DNA of 64,000 nt, from positions 310,001 through 374,000 of the forward strand of contig NZ_CP111036.1 in NCBI RefSeq assembly GCF_026248685.1. Direction: 5' to 3'. Below the pieces are notes generated by a model, which was not told the DNA's origin, ran no database searches, and saw nothing but the letters and a program-made list of their open reading frames with translations. This document shows positions 35,238 to 43,502 of the stretch, piece by piece. A program made the translations under genes and the position numbers. Position 1 is the stretch's first letter. Every line of letters begins with the position of its first letter. Source of the DNA: Haladaptatus caseinilyticus (GTDB taxonomy: Archaea > Halobacteriota > Halobacteria > Halobacteriales > Haladaptataceae).

Positions 35238-35390
35238 ATGAGTTTAACGACCCAGCAGAGCGTCATCGGACACCTCGAAGGTGAGGATTGTCAGTGGTGC
35301 CACGACGGAACGTTAGAACACGGCACCTACAAAGGAAACGACGCAGTCGTCTGTGACGCCTGCGGGACGCCCGCCGCACAGCTTTGGTAA
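35238..35390 (+). CDS. 50-residue zinc-finger microprotein
   Basis: MSLTTQQSVIGHLEGEDCQWCHDGTLEHG and then VVCDACGTPAAQLW: two C-x2-C knuckles 21 residues apart, forming one zinc ribbon. I recall this family in haloarchaea as HVO_A0556-type zinc fingers, unverified. It starts at ATG 35238, 88 bases from the divergent msrB start, and ends at TAA 35390. A transcription or RNA-binding accessory role is only a guess. Confidence 0.8.
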   Translation: MSLTTQQSVIGHLEGEDCQWCHDGTLEHGTYKGNDAVVCDACGTPAAQLW

Positions 35391-35629
35391 CGAAACCCAC
35401 TGCCCTCCTCCTTCTAGCCGGATGCATCTCGCCGACAAGCGAGTCGTAAACTGTCCCTACTGACTAGACGATTCGTCGATGGTTCGCCCCAGAAGTGAGC
35501 CGATCGAACTCGTCGCGTCCGGACTGCTGGTCGTCGGCATCGTCGTCGGTCGTCACCCTGGGCAGGAAACGGTTGACGTCTTGTCCGGGTCGGTAGTCGG
35601 TGTGTTCGAAGTGCTGCTTCTCCGCCCGA

Positions 35630-36613
35630 CTACCGAACCTGATTCGTCAACTCGTCGTAGGACCCCGTCTCGCCCGCACGACGAACGTTTTCGGCGACGA
35701 TGTCCGCGAGTCTGGCGAAATATCTCGGCGTGTGGCCCGCCATGTGGGGCGTGATGAGCACGTTTTCGAAGTTCCACAGCGGATGGTCCTCCGGCAGGGG
35801 TTCCGGGTCGGTCACGTCCAGCGCCGCCCCGCGAATCTGATTGCCGCGGATAGCCGAAAGGAGTGCATCGGTCCCCACGACTTGCCCGCGAGCGACGTTC
35901 ACCAGTATGGCATTCGGCGGGAGCGTGTCGAACGCAGCATCGTCGAGCAGCCCCCTCGTCTCGTCAGTCAGGGGACAGGCCAGTACGAGATAGTCGGTTC
36001 GAGCGAGCGCGTCGTGGAGGTCATCGAATCCCAGCACTTCGTTCGTCGGACCACCCTTTTCGGGCGAGTATCGAACGCCAATCGTTTCGACCCCGAATCC
36101 TTCCAGTCGCTCGGCTACGCTTTCCCCGATCGCACCCAGTCCGACGATCGTTACGGTGCTCCCCTGCAACTCGTTCGCCTGATAATGTCGCCATTCCCGA
36201 CGTGACTGCTGACGCCGAGCACGGAGGAAATCACGGGTAAACGTCAGCATCGCGCCGAGAACGTGTTCGCCGATGTTCGGGCCGTGGACCCCCGAGGCGT
36301 TCGTCACTGCGACATCCTTCGATTCGAGTGAATCGAGCGGGAGATGGCCCGTTCCGGCGTAAGCGCAGGCGAATAAACGCAAGTTTTCGGCATGGCTGAG
36401 CAGTTCTTCGTCGATGGTCATGCCGGTCACGATGTCGGCGTCGGCGATGTGCTCGCGTTCCGCTTGCGGCGTTCGAGCGCGTCGGATATCGTGGTGCGGA
36501 AGACGGTCGCGGAGTTCCCCGACGTAGTCGGAGACGGGCATTCCGTGGGTACCTCTGCGGAGGACGAGAACCGTAGGCGAGTCGGGGTCTGCGTCTGCTT
36601 TGGAATCGGTCAT
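35630..36613 (-). CDS. D-2-hydroxyacid dehydrogenase (NAD-dependent)
   Basis: A 327-residue protein with the Rossmann motif VGLGAIGESVAERLEGFGVE, VNVARGQVVG (catalytic Arg region), LDVTDPEPLPEDHPLW (Glu) and ITPHMAGHTPR (catalytic His). It belongs to the phosphoglycerate/glyoxylate reductase family and reduces a 2-oxo acid. The substrate is not readable from sequence. It is monocistronic. Confidence 0.93.
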   Translation of the reverse strand: MTDSKADADPDSPTVLVLRRGTHGMPVSDYVGELRDRLPHHDIRRARTPQAEREHIADADIVTGMTIDEELLSHAENLRLFACAYAGTGHLPLDSLESKDVAVTNASGVHGPNIGEHVLGAMLTFTRDFLRARRQQSRREWRHYQANELQGSTVTIVGLGAIGESVAERLEGFGVETIGVRYSPEKGGPTNEVLGFDDLHDALARTDYLVLACPLTDETRGLLDDAAFDTLPPNAILVNVARGQVVGTDALLSAIRGNQIRGAALDVTDPEPLPEDHPLWNFENVLITPHMAGHTPRYFARLADIVAENVRRAGETGSYDELTNQVR

Positions 36614-36684
36614 GGTTCGCGAATTTCTCGCGCAACGAAATAGAACTGGCTGTCGCGGAAATCAAGGCGTCGAGACAGGGCTGG

Positions 36685-37002
36685 TTACGGGGTGGACGAC
36701 GACTGCAGTTCGGCTCGAACCCAGTCTTTCAGAAGATCTATCGCGGACAGTGACACAGGAACTGAGACACAGAATCCGCTCGACAGCGCCCAATCGCGGA
36801 GCGTCAGCGCGACGCCCAGCACCGCCATCGCGAAGGTCAGCACGCCCCCGATGACCATCACGACGGACCGCGCTGCCTGCCGAAGCCGGAATCGATTCGT
36901 CGGCCGAAAGACCAGATTTTCCGCCGCGACTGCTTGGCCTCGCAGTCGCGGCGTCGTGTGGATGATGTCCCGAAATCCGAGGGCAGCGAGGTCGTTCGAC
37001 AT
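36685..37002 (-). CDS. two-helix membrane protein of unknown function
   Basis: A 105-residue protein: a soluble N-terminus MSNDLAALGFRDIIHTTPRLRGQ, and hydrophobic stretches SVVMVIGGVLTFAMAVLGVAL and FCVSVPVSLSAIDLL, with charged ends. It lies between a hydroxyacid dehydrogenase and an amidohydrolase gene. No family recognised. Confidence 0.55.
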   Translation of the reverse strand: MSNDLAALGFRDIIHTTPRLRGQAVAAENLVFRPTNRFRLRQAARSVVMVIGGVLTFAMAVLGVALTLRDWALSSGFCVSVPVSLSAIDLLKDWVRAELQSSSTP

Positions 37003-37194
37003 GTGATAGTCCGCGAGGGAGTGCGGTATCGATCTCCTTCGGGAGATGTCGGGAACGAACCGATCTCTCGGCTCGATTCAGTACGTTGAGCACAAACAAT
37101 GGGACGATTTGTCCGTGCTGTCGTCACCGGAATCTCCGAGACCGCTTTTCAGGAAGTGTTTCCCGAACGTCTCTAACGAGGATTCACCAGGGAT

Positions 37195-38397
37195 TCACCA
37201 GGCGTACTCCTCGCGCGGGTCGCGGTCGTCGCGGTCGGAATCGTAGGCGTGGTGGCCGTCCACGAAGACGTGCTGGGCGTCGGCGGTGATGTCGAACGGC
37301 TGGCCGTCCCATACGACCACGTCGGCGTCGGTCCCCTCCTCCAGCGTCCCGACACGGTCTTCGATACCCAAAATCTCGGCCGGGTTGCGTGTAACAGTGG
37401 CCAACGCGACGTCTTCCGGGAGTCCCTCGCGAATCGCCAAACCGACACAGACATCCAGGTGTTCCTGCGGGAGAACTGGTGCGTCGGTCTGGATGGCGAC
37501 TTTCACGCCCGCCTCGTGGAGGATGCCCGCCGTCTCGAAGGTAATATTGGAGAGTTCGTACTTCGCGCCGGAGTAGAGCGACGGCCCGACGATGGCAGGC
37601 ACGTCTCGTTTCACGAACTCGTCGGCGAGAACGTGTCCCTCCGTCGCGTGCTCGATGGAGAGGTCCTCGATGCCGAACTCGTCGGCGATGCGGAACACGG
37701 TGGCGATGTCGTCAGCGCGGTGGGCGTGAACGCGAAGCGGGAGGTCGCCTTCCACGACTCGCGCGAGATTTTCTAGCCCCAAATCGCGGTCGAAGGGGTC
37801 GCTCTCCTCCTCGGCCTTCTCACGTCGGGAGACGTAATCCTCGGCGTCCATGAGCGCCTGCCGGAGGGTCGCGGCGATTCCGGGCCGGGTCGTCGGTTCG
37901 CGTCCGTTCTGGTCGCCGTGGACGCGCTTCGGGTTTTCGCCCATCGCGGCCTTCATACCGTCCTCCTGAATCAACATCTCGTCCGCGATATCGCCGTAGG
38001 TTTTCATCGAACAGATGACGCCGCCGACGACGTTCGCGCTCCCCATCCGGGCGCTGACGGTCGTCACGCCGCCCTGATAGGCGTGTTGTAGCTCCTCGTC
38101 ACGGGGGTGAAAGCCGTCGAGCGCGTTGACGTGCGGCGTGACGGGGTCGGTGAGTTCGTTTACGTCGCCGTCCTCGGGTTCCCCCCACTCGCCCATCCCG
38201 GCGTGGCTGTGGGCCTCGACGAGACCGGGTGTAACCGGCTTCCCACCCGCGTCGATGACCTCAGCGGTTTCCGGAACGTCAACGTCGGCCTCCGCACCGA
38301 CTGCGACGATTTTTCCACCCTCGAACAGGATGGTTCCGTTCTCGATCGTCCCTGCGTCGGCCACTGTGTGAACCTCACCATTGACAATTGCCTGCAT
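37195..38397 (-). CDS. amidohydrolase (imidazolonepropionase-like)
   Basis: A 400-residue metal-dependent amidohydrolase. The metal motif VEAHSHAGMGEW lies near residue 65, followed by VHAHRADDIATVFR, SIEHATEGH and IQTDAPVLPQEHLD (catalytic Asp). The N-terminal composite domain is MQAIVNGEVHTVADAGTIENGTI. Members act on cyclic amides or dipeptides; the reaction here is unknown. Start 38397 is the family N-terminus. Confidence 0.92.
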   Translation of the reverse strand: MQAIVNGEVHTVADAGTIENGTILFEGGKIVAVGAEADVDVPETAEVIDAGGKPVTPGLVEAHSHAGMGEWGEPEDGDVNELTDPVTPHVNALDGFHPRDEELQHAYQGGVTTVSARMGSANVVGGVICSMKTYGDIADEMLIQEDGMKAAMGENPKRVHGDQNGREPTTRPGIAATLRQALMDAEDYVSRREKAEEESDPFDRDLGLENLARVVEGDLPLRVHAHRADDIATVFRIADEFGIEDLSIEHATEGHVLADEFVKRDVPAIVGPSLYSGAKYELSNITFETAGILHEAGVKVAIQTDAPVLPQEHLDVCVGLAIREGLPEDVALATVTRNPAEILGIEDRVGTLEEGTDADVVVWDGQPFDITADAQHVFVDGHHAYDSDRDDRDPREEYAW

Positions 38398-38474
38398 TGC
38401 ACAACCCTTCGCAAGGAGGGAAATCAGCATTTCGGTCCGAAATACACCCCCGGCAACCGGCGATTCGTCGGGGA

Positions 38475-39254
38475 TTACTGCCCCTCGAACTCCGGCGTCC
38501 CCTTCGAGACGAACGCATCCAACCCTCGTTCGTAGTCCGTGGTAGTCGTCATCCGGGCGATGGTGTCGGTCTCACTCGCCATCTGTGCCGGGAGGTCGCG
38601 ACCTAATCCACGGTTGAGCAGGCGTTTCGTCGCACCGTAGGCGCGAGTTGGCCCGTCCGCGAGGTCCGCGGCGAGTTCGGCGAGTCGGGCATCGAAATCG
38701 TCCGTCACTTCCGTGGCGAGACCCATCTCGACTGCCTCCTTCGGCAGGATCGGTTCATCGAGGAGGGCGATTTCTTTCGCTCGTCGCAATCCGACGAGGT
38801 GCGGCAGGAAGTACGTCGAGCCGCCGTCACCGGTCAGTCCGATCCGTGGGTACGCGAATTCCAGTCGCGCATCCTCCGCGAGAAGGACGAGGTCTCCCGA
38901 GAGCGCGAGACCGAATCCACCGCCCGCTGCGACGCCGTTCACGCCCGTTACGACGGGTTTCGACGCTCGTGAGAGATTTTCGATTGCTCGGTGGAGGTTC
39001 GATGCGATCTTGCGAAGGGTACGCGCGTCATCCGAATCGCCGGAGAGCACCGACAGGTCGGCTCCGGTGTTGAACACGCCGTCAGTCCCAGTCAGAACGA
39101 TACAGCGCGAATCGTCGTCGTGCAGATTCATCGTGACCGTACGCAGTTCGCTCGCCATTTCACGGTGCATCGCGTTGTGCGTTTCCGGACGGTTCATCGT
39201 GACGCGGGCAACGTCCCCGACGCGTTCGATATCGAGATATTCGAACTCTGCCAT
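38475..39254 (-). CDS. enoyl-CoA hydratase/isomerase family protein
   Basis: A 259-residue crotonase-fold protein. The oxyanion-hole segments are NAMHREMASELRT with FNTGADLSVLSG, and VTGVNGVAAGGGFGLALSGDLVL. The region ARLEFAYPRIGLTGDGGSTYFLPHLVG carries an acid residue position, but the exact Glu pair of a classical hydratase is not clear, so an isomerase or other crotonase is possible. Start at 39254. Confidence 0.92.
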   Translation of the reverse strand: MAEFEYLDIERVGDVARVTMNRPETHNAMHREMASELRTVTMNLHDDDSRCIVLTGTDGVFNTGADLSVLSGDSDDARTLRKIASNLHRAIENLSRASKPVVTGVNGVAAGGGFGLALSGDLVLLAEDARLEFAYPRIGLTGDGGSTYFLPHLVGLRRAKEIALLDEPILPKEAVEMGLATEVTDDFDARLAELAADLADGPTRAYGATKRLLNRGLGRDLPAQMASETDTIARMTTTTDYERGLDAFVSKGTPEFEGQ

Positions 39255-39363
39255 GCCAGTTTCTGCGAGAGGTATCCTCAAAACCGTACCGCGATTGAAC
39301 GAACACTGATTCGCCGAACAGAAGGTCAAGAATTTAGTACCCCATGTTGAGTACGGTAGCCGT

Positions 39364-40734
39364 ATGGAGCGATTTGACGTTGCTATCGTCGGTGGCGGTC
39401 CCGCCGGAATGTCGGCAGGGGACCAAGCCGCGAAGCACGGCGCGAGCGCCGTCGTCTTGGAACAGGGCGTTCCCCGCGCTGATCGGGAATTCCTTGGCCC
39501 GGATTCGACCGACGCCGCCGGGATGCTCGATTACTGGGTGGACATCATGGACGAGGATTATCGGGAGATACCCGACCACATCATCCTGCAGGAACTCGAC
39601 CGCGTGGACTTCCTCGGCCCGAACGAAAGCGCTGTTCTCCAGCGCACGGGTATCGAATCTTCGTACCCGAAGCTGGGGTTTACGTTCAACCGAACGTGGA
39701 TGGACGACTGGCTCAGGGAGCGTGCCGAAGACGCAGGTGCCGACTACCGCGTCGGTGTCGGCGTCAAGCGCGCCGAAACCGACCTCGACGCCGAGTACCG
39801 CCACACCCTCCACCTCGCCGACGGTGAAAACATCGCGGCGAAGTATCTCGTTCTCGCCGACGGACCACAGCGTCGCGTCACGCTCGACGTATTGGACCAG
39901 TTCATGCCCGATGGCAGGTCGGTGAGCGACCACCTCAGCCCGCCGAAGGCGAACCACATCGCCTATCAGGAGTACCGGGAGTTCCCCGAGGAACTGTTCG
40001 AAGCTTCCGCACTCAAGTTCTGGTGGGGGTACATCCCCGGCGAAACGGCGTATCCGTGGGTGTTCCCGAACGACGGGACGGTAGCCCGTGTCGGCCTCAC
40101 GATGCCAATCGGAATGAATATCGGAAACGTCGAGAATCCCGAATCGTACGTCCTCCTGAACGAGGACGACGAAAGCCTGCCGCGCGCCGGGGAGTACATC
40201 CGAAGACTCCTCGAACACGAATACGGCGGCGAGTACGACATCGAAGCCGACTTCCCGCTGGTCGAAGACCGTGGCAAAACAGGGGGGACCGAAACCTATC
40301 CTATTTCCTCGACCAAGCCCATCGAATCGCCGGTCAAGGCGGGGATCGCCGTTGCAGGTGGTGCGATGGGAACCACCAGCGCGTTTCACGAAGGCGGCTA
40401 CCACGTCGCAGTTCGAACCGGAAAGATCGCCGGAAAACTCGCGGCGACCGATTCCCTCGAATCGTACAACGACGAGTGGAAAGCAGCGATCGGTGACGAA
40501 CTCCTTCGGAACGTCACCTTCGCGGACATCGTCGCCGACTACGGTCCGGACGATTGGGACGATACGTTTTCGATGGCGGACAGCCTCCTCAAGGACGAGG
40601 GGAAGGGGCTCCTCAAATCGAAATTCGGCTCCGGCGTCCGCGCCGCGAGGCTCGCCGCGAAGTACAAAAAGACCAAGTTCGGCTACCGCGACGGCGGCTA
40701 CGTCCAGTTGAAAGCGTCGGAATACACGATTTGA
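39364..40734 (+). CDS. geranylgeranyl reductase family flavoprotein
   Basis: A 456-residue FAD protein with IVGGGPAGMSAG at residues 8-19, the segment LADGPQRRVTLDVL, and the flavin motif VAGGAMGTTSAFHEGGYHVAVRTG. The family saturates the isoprenoid chains of archaeal lipids (digeranylgeranylglycerophospholipid reductase) or menaquinone. The C-terminal extension is Lys-rich. TATA-like TTTAGTAC lies about 30 bases upstream. The exact substrate among paralogues is unclear. Confidence 0.9.
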   Translation: MERFDVAIVGGGPAGMSAGDQAAKHGASAVVLEQGVPRADREFLGPDSTDAAGMLDYWVDIMDEDYREIPDHIILQELDRVDFLGPNESAVLQRTGIESSYPKLGFTFNRTWMDDWLRERAEDAGADYRVGVGVKRAETDLDAEYRHTLHLADGENIAAKYLVLADGPQRRVTLDVLDQFMPDGRSVSDHLSPPKANHIAYQEYREFPEELFEASALKFWWGYIPGETAYPWVFPNDGTVARVGLTMPIGMNIGNVENPESYVLLNEDDESLPRAGEYIRRLLEHEYGGEYDIEADFPLVEDRGKTGGTETYPISSTKPIESPVKAGIAVAGGAMGTTSAFHEGGYHVAVRTGKIAGKLAATDSLESYNDEWKAAIGDELLRNVTFADIVADYGPDDWDDTFSMADSLLKDEGKGLLKSKFGSGVRAARLAAKYKKTKFGYRDGGYVQLKASEYTI

Positions 40735-40794
40735 TCCCCCGACAGTGGACGGCGGTGTGACCGTTTTGGTGACACCGTCCGGTAGGGACAACCC

Positions 40795-40806
40795 GAAAGG
40801 CCTTAT
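40795..40806 (+). promoter_or_regulatory. putative stable-RNA promoter
   Basis: GAAAGGCCTTAT reads like the promoter of tRNA-Leu(GAG), which has the same GAAAGGCCTT before its TATA core. A start about 25 bases downstream of the TATA centre would fall at about 40829-40830, exactly where the first hairpin of the structured RNA candidate begins. Confidence 0.45.
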
Positions 40807-40828
40807 CGGACTCGTCACCTACCGTCCC

Positions 40829-41109
40829 GTTGCGCGCCTTAGTCCCCGCCGGAGTAATCCCACTTTGGGAGCGATGACCGAGCGGAGAACCCGGGCGCGC
40901 GACAGTTCAACGAGTTCGGTGAACTCTCAAATCACCCTTTGAGCCGGTCGAACCGGCTCGAACGTGGCGGTTCTCAAATCGCCCGCCGGGATGGTAACTG
41001 CGTCTCGGCGCTCGGTGGTTCTATCCACCCGCCCGGCACGAGGGTTTGCCAGCCGACGCGGCACGCTGCCTCGGGATGAGGCTGGAAGTTAGTGTTCCGG
41101 GCGACATTC
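40829..41109 (+). ncRNA. structured non-coding RNA candidate, H/ACA-like
   Basis: This non-coding stretch holds two hairpins, each ending directly in ACA. Hairpin 1: GCGCGCC 40832-40838 pairs with GGCGCGC 40894-40900, with TTG/CG-AC extension; its upper stem CCGCCGG 40846-40852 pairs with CCG-A-GCGG 40878-40885; ACA is at 40902-40904. Hairpin 2: CGCCCGG 41030-41036 pairs with CCGGGCG 41097-41103; upper stem CCAGCC 41049-41054 with GGCTGG 41080-41085; ACA at 41104-41106. GA 41055-41056 opposite GA 41078-41079 and GATGA fits a K-turn. Between the hairpins lies a GAGCCGGT-CGA-ACCGGCTC stem-loop (40941-40959). An H/ACA pseudouridine guide is the best guess; no rRNA target was found by eye. Confidence 0.45.
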
Positions 41110-41182
41110 AACGATTCGTGAGCGATGCGTCTCGTCATCTATTTCGTCAACGATTATCATGCTAGGTACTCCATTTATATGA

Positions 41183-41200
41183 ATTCTTAATTATAAGAAT
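41183..41200. promoter_or_regulatory. inverted repeat at the chitinase start
   Basis: ATTCTTA-ATTA-TAAGAAT has 7-base arms and ends three bases before the chitinase ATG, just after a TATA-like TTTATATG (41174-41181). A protein bound here would cover the transcription start, so it is a plausible repressor site for the secreted chitinase. Confidence 0.5.
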
Positions 41201-41203
41201 ACA

Positions 41204-42400
41204 ATGCGAAACAAAAACGTGACTACGTGCCGACGACGATATCTCCAGAGTGCAGGACTGCTGGCGGCGACGCCGCTCGCATCCCGGACTGTCGGGGCGA
41301 GCGGCGCTGATGAAGATGATGAAGACGACCACCACCGACCATCGACGACCAAGCGGATCGTCGGCTACTACCCCTCGTGGGCGGGAGACTACACACCCCA
41401 CGATGTTCCATACGATAACCTGACACATTTGAACTACGCGTTTCTCGAGACGGAGGCCGACGGCGAGGTCAAACTCGCCGTAGTCGGTGATTCCGCACCG
41501 GAGGTCCTCGAACAGTTCGAGGCGGTAACACACGAACACCCCGAGACATCGTTCATGCTCTCGATTGCGGACTTCGGCAGTAACATGTCGAGTGCCGCCT
41601 TGACGCCCGAAAATCGCGAACGATTCGCTCGGACTGCTATCGAGCACATGCGAAAGTACAACTTCGACGGTATCGACGTGGACTGGGAGTATCCCGACGG
41701 CTCGGTTCGGGAGGAGGACCCGGAAAACTTCACACTACTTCTCGAGGAGTTGCGGCGACAACTCGACGAAGCCGAGCGCGAGGATGATGGTAAGACATAC
41801 GAACTCAGCATCGCGGCGGCACCTATCCCGTCGAACATCGACCCGTTGGAAGTGGACAAAATCGCGGACGTGTTGGATTTCATCAACGTGATGAACTACA
41901 ACTTCTACGGCAGTTGGAGTTCCGAGACCAATTTCAACGCGCCGCTGTACGCCGCCTACGACGACCCGACGTACTGGCAGCGCTTGCTCACCGTCGACCA
42001 CGCCATGCAGTATTGGGCCGAACAACCGATTTCGCGCGACAAACTCGTTCTCGGAACGCCGTTCTACGGATTCGTCTTCGATGGTGTCACGAACGAAAAC
42101 AGAGGTCTCTTCCAACCGTTCGATGGGGCCGATACTCGGACGTACGACGACGTTCGAACGAACCTGAAAACGAAACCACATTATCAGTATCACTGGCATC
42201 CGGATGCGCGGGTGCCGTGGCTGTACTCCAAAGAGGACGACGTCTTCGTCACCTACGACGACCGTCACTCGACCATGGAGAAGGCGAAGTACGTTCGTCG
42301 AAACGGCTTCGGCGGAATGATGTGCTGGGAACTCTCCCAGGACCCCAGTAACACACTGATCGGTGCGATACACACCGTTCTCGGGCGGTACAACCGATAG
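41204..42400 (+). CDS. secreted GH18 chitinase (Tat-exported)
   Basis: A 398-residue glycoside hydrolase family 18 enzyme. A twin-arginine signal (CRRRYLQSAGLLAATPLAS) is at the N-terminus, followed by an acidic linker DEDDEDDHH, then GYYPSWAGDY. The catalytic signature FDGIDVDWEYPDG (D-x-D-x-E) lies near residue 155, and FINVMNYNFYGSW matches the substrate-binding tyrosines. No binding module is attached. It starts the secreted polymer-degradation block. The role is chitin or chito-oligomer hydrolysis outside the cell. Confidence 0.95.
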   Translation: MRNKNVTTCRRRYLQSAGLLAATPLASRTVGASGADEDDEDDHHRPSTTKRIVGYYPSWAGDYTPHDVPYDNLTHLNYAFLETEADGEVKLAVVGDSAPEVLEQFEAVTHEHPETSFMLSIADFGSNMSSAALTPENRERFARTAIEHMRKYNFDGIDVDWEYPDGSVREEDPENFTLLLEELRRQLDEAEREDDGKTYELSIAAAPIPSNIDPLEVDKIADVLDFINVMNYNFYGSWSSETNFNAPLYAAYDDPTYWQRLLTVDHAMQYWAEQPISRDKLVLGTPFYGFVFDGVTNENRGLFQPFDGADTRTYDDVRTNLKTKPHYQYHWHPDARVPWLYSKEDDVFVTYDDRHSTMEKAKYVRRNGFGGMMCWELSQDPSNTLIGAIHTVLGRYNR

Positions 42401-42459
42401 TAGGCGATACTGGTAGTTCGTGGGAATTTCCTTTTCGCTTCAACCCTATATTTACATAT

Positions 42460-42472
42460 TAACCTCTGGTTA
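42460..42472. promoter_or_regulatory. inverted repeat TAACC-TCT-GGTTA upstream of the first PHB depolymerase gene
   Basis: The 13-mer matches the site at 2826-2838 except for one spacer base (TYT). It sits directly upstream of a TATA-like GATTTTATT (about 42473-42481), 38-50 bases before the ATG at 42510, consistent with a regulator that competes with TFB or TBP. Confidence 0.45.
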
Positions 42473-42509
42473 GATTTTATTCGATGACATTGGTACGTAT
42501 CGCCATAAC

Positions 42510-43502
42510 ATGAAACTTGACAGACGCACATTCCTGCGGTCAATCAGCGGAACGATTGCCACGACAGGAATCATCGGGAGCGGAGGGACTGCAGCGGCGG
42601 CAGGGTCGTACACGAATCATTACTACAGCGGGTTCGACTACTGGAAATACGTCCCCGATTCTGCGGGGACGGATTCCCCACTCGTCGTGATGCTCCACGG
42701 CTGTACACAGGACGCCGACGAGTTCCGCGTCGAAACGGGAATGAACGAGGTGGCCGATCGGGAGGGCTTCGTGGTCATCTATCCCGACCAGTACAACGCG
42801 CGTAACAGCGAGCAGTGCTGGAACTGGTTCTACGATTCGAACACGACGCGTGAAAACGGTGAAGCCGCGGTCATCGCGGGAATGACGCAGGAGACGATAG
42901 ATGCTCACGACCTCGACGAAGAACGGGTGTACGTCGCTGGCCTCTCCGCGGGTGGGGCGATGGTCCCCAACTTGCTCGCCGAGTACGCCGATATTTTTGC
43001 CGCCGGGGGCATCCACTCCGCACTCGAATACGACGCCGCCGACAGTGCGAGCGGTGCGACGGTGGCCATGGATTACGGTGGACCGGACCCCTATGAGAAG
43101 GGTATCGACGCGTACGATGCGATGGAATACTACGGTATCACGAGTCGTCTTCCGACCATCGTCTTCCACGGGACGGCGGACAGGACGGTCGCACCGATAA
43201 ACGGCGACCAAGCGACGATTCAGGCGATTCAGACCAACGACCTCGCATCCGACGGCAGAAACGACGACAACGTCGATACGACGGCTGACTCGGTGACGAA
43301 TGGCCAGTCCGAATCGTTCAGCTACACCGTCTCCGAGTACCACGACGAGTCCGGCAATTCGCTGGTAGAATACTGGGAAATCGACGGGATGGGCCATGCA
43401 TGGTCAGGCGGCACTGTCGGTGGGGAGTACACCGCACCCGGCGGGCCTGACGCCAACCAACGGATGTGGGAGTTCTTCGCCCAACACACGAGGAGCGAAT
43501 GA
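42510..43502 (+). CDS. secreted PHB depolymerase-type esterase (Tat-exported)
   Basis: A 330-residue alpha/beta hydrolase with Tat signal MKLDRRTFLRSISGTIATTG. VMLHGCTQDADEF and the lipase box GLSAGG near residue 145 fit the LpqC/PHB depolymerase family; FHGTADRTV (Asp) and GMGHAWSGG (His) complete the triad. Relatives cleave polyhydroxybutyrate or act as feruloyl and acetyl-xylan esterases. It is followed by a paralogue whose start overlaps the stop. Confidence 0.92.
   Translation: MKLDRRTFLRSISGTIATTGIIGSGGTAAAAGSYTNHYYSGFDYWKYVPDSAGTDSPLVVMLHGCTQDADEFRVETGMNEVADREGFVVIYPDQYNARNSEQCWNWFYDSNTTRENGEAAVIAGMTQETIDAHDLDEERVYVAGLSAGGAMVPNLLAEYADIFAAGGIHSALEYDAADSASGATVAMDYGGPDPYEKGIDAYDAMEYYGITSRLPTIVFHGTADRTVAPINGDQATIQAIQTNDLASDGRNDDNVDTTADSVTNGQSESFSYTVSEYHDESGNSLVEYWEIDGMGHAWSGGTVGGEYTAPGGPDANQRMWEFFAQHTRSE

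Noticed and set aside
41011..41028. tRNA T-arm-like GGTGG-TTCTAT-CCACC
   Set aside because: The loop is six bases and no D arm or anticodon arm surrounds it, so it is not a tRNA.
40829..41106. Helix 69 of 23S rRNA as target of the H/ACA-like pockets
   Set aside because: Only CCTTAG matched the region; the bases next to the target uridine do not pair, so no target is claimed.
40766..41109. SRP (7S) RNA or RNase P RNA
   Set aside because: I looked for the SRP helix 8 GGAAG/AGCAG core and the RNase P GAGGAAAGTCC element on both strands and found neither.
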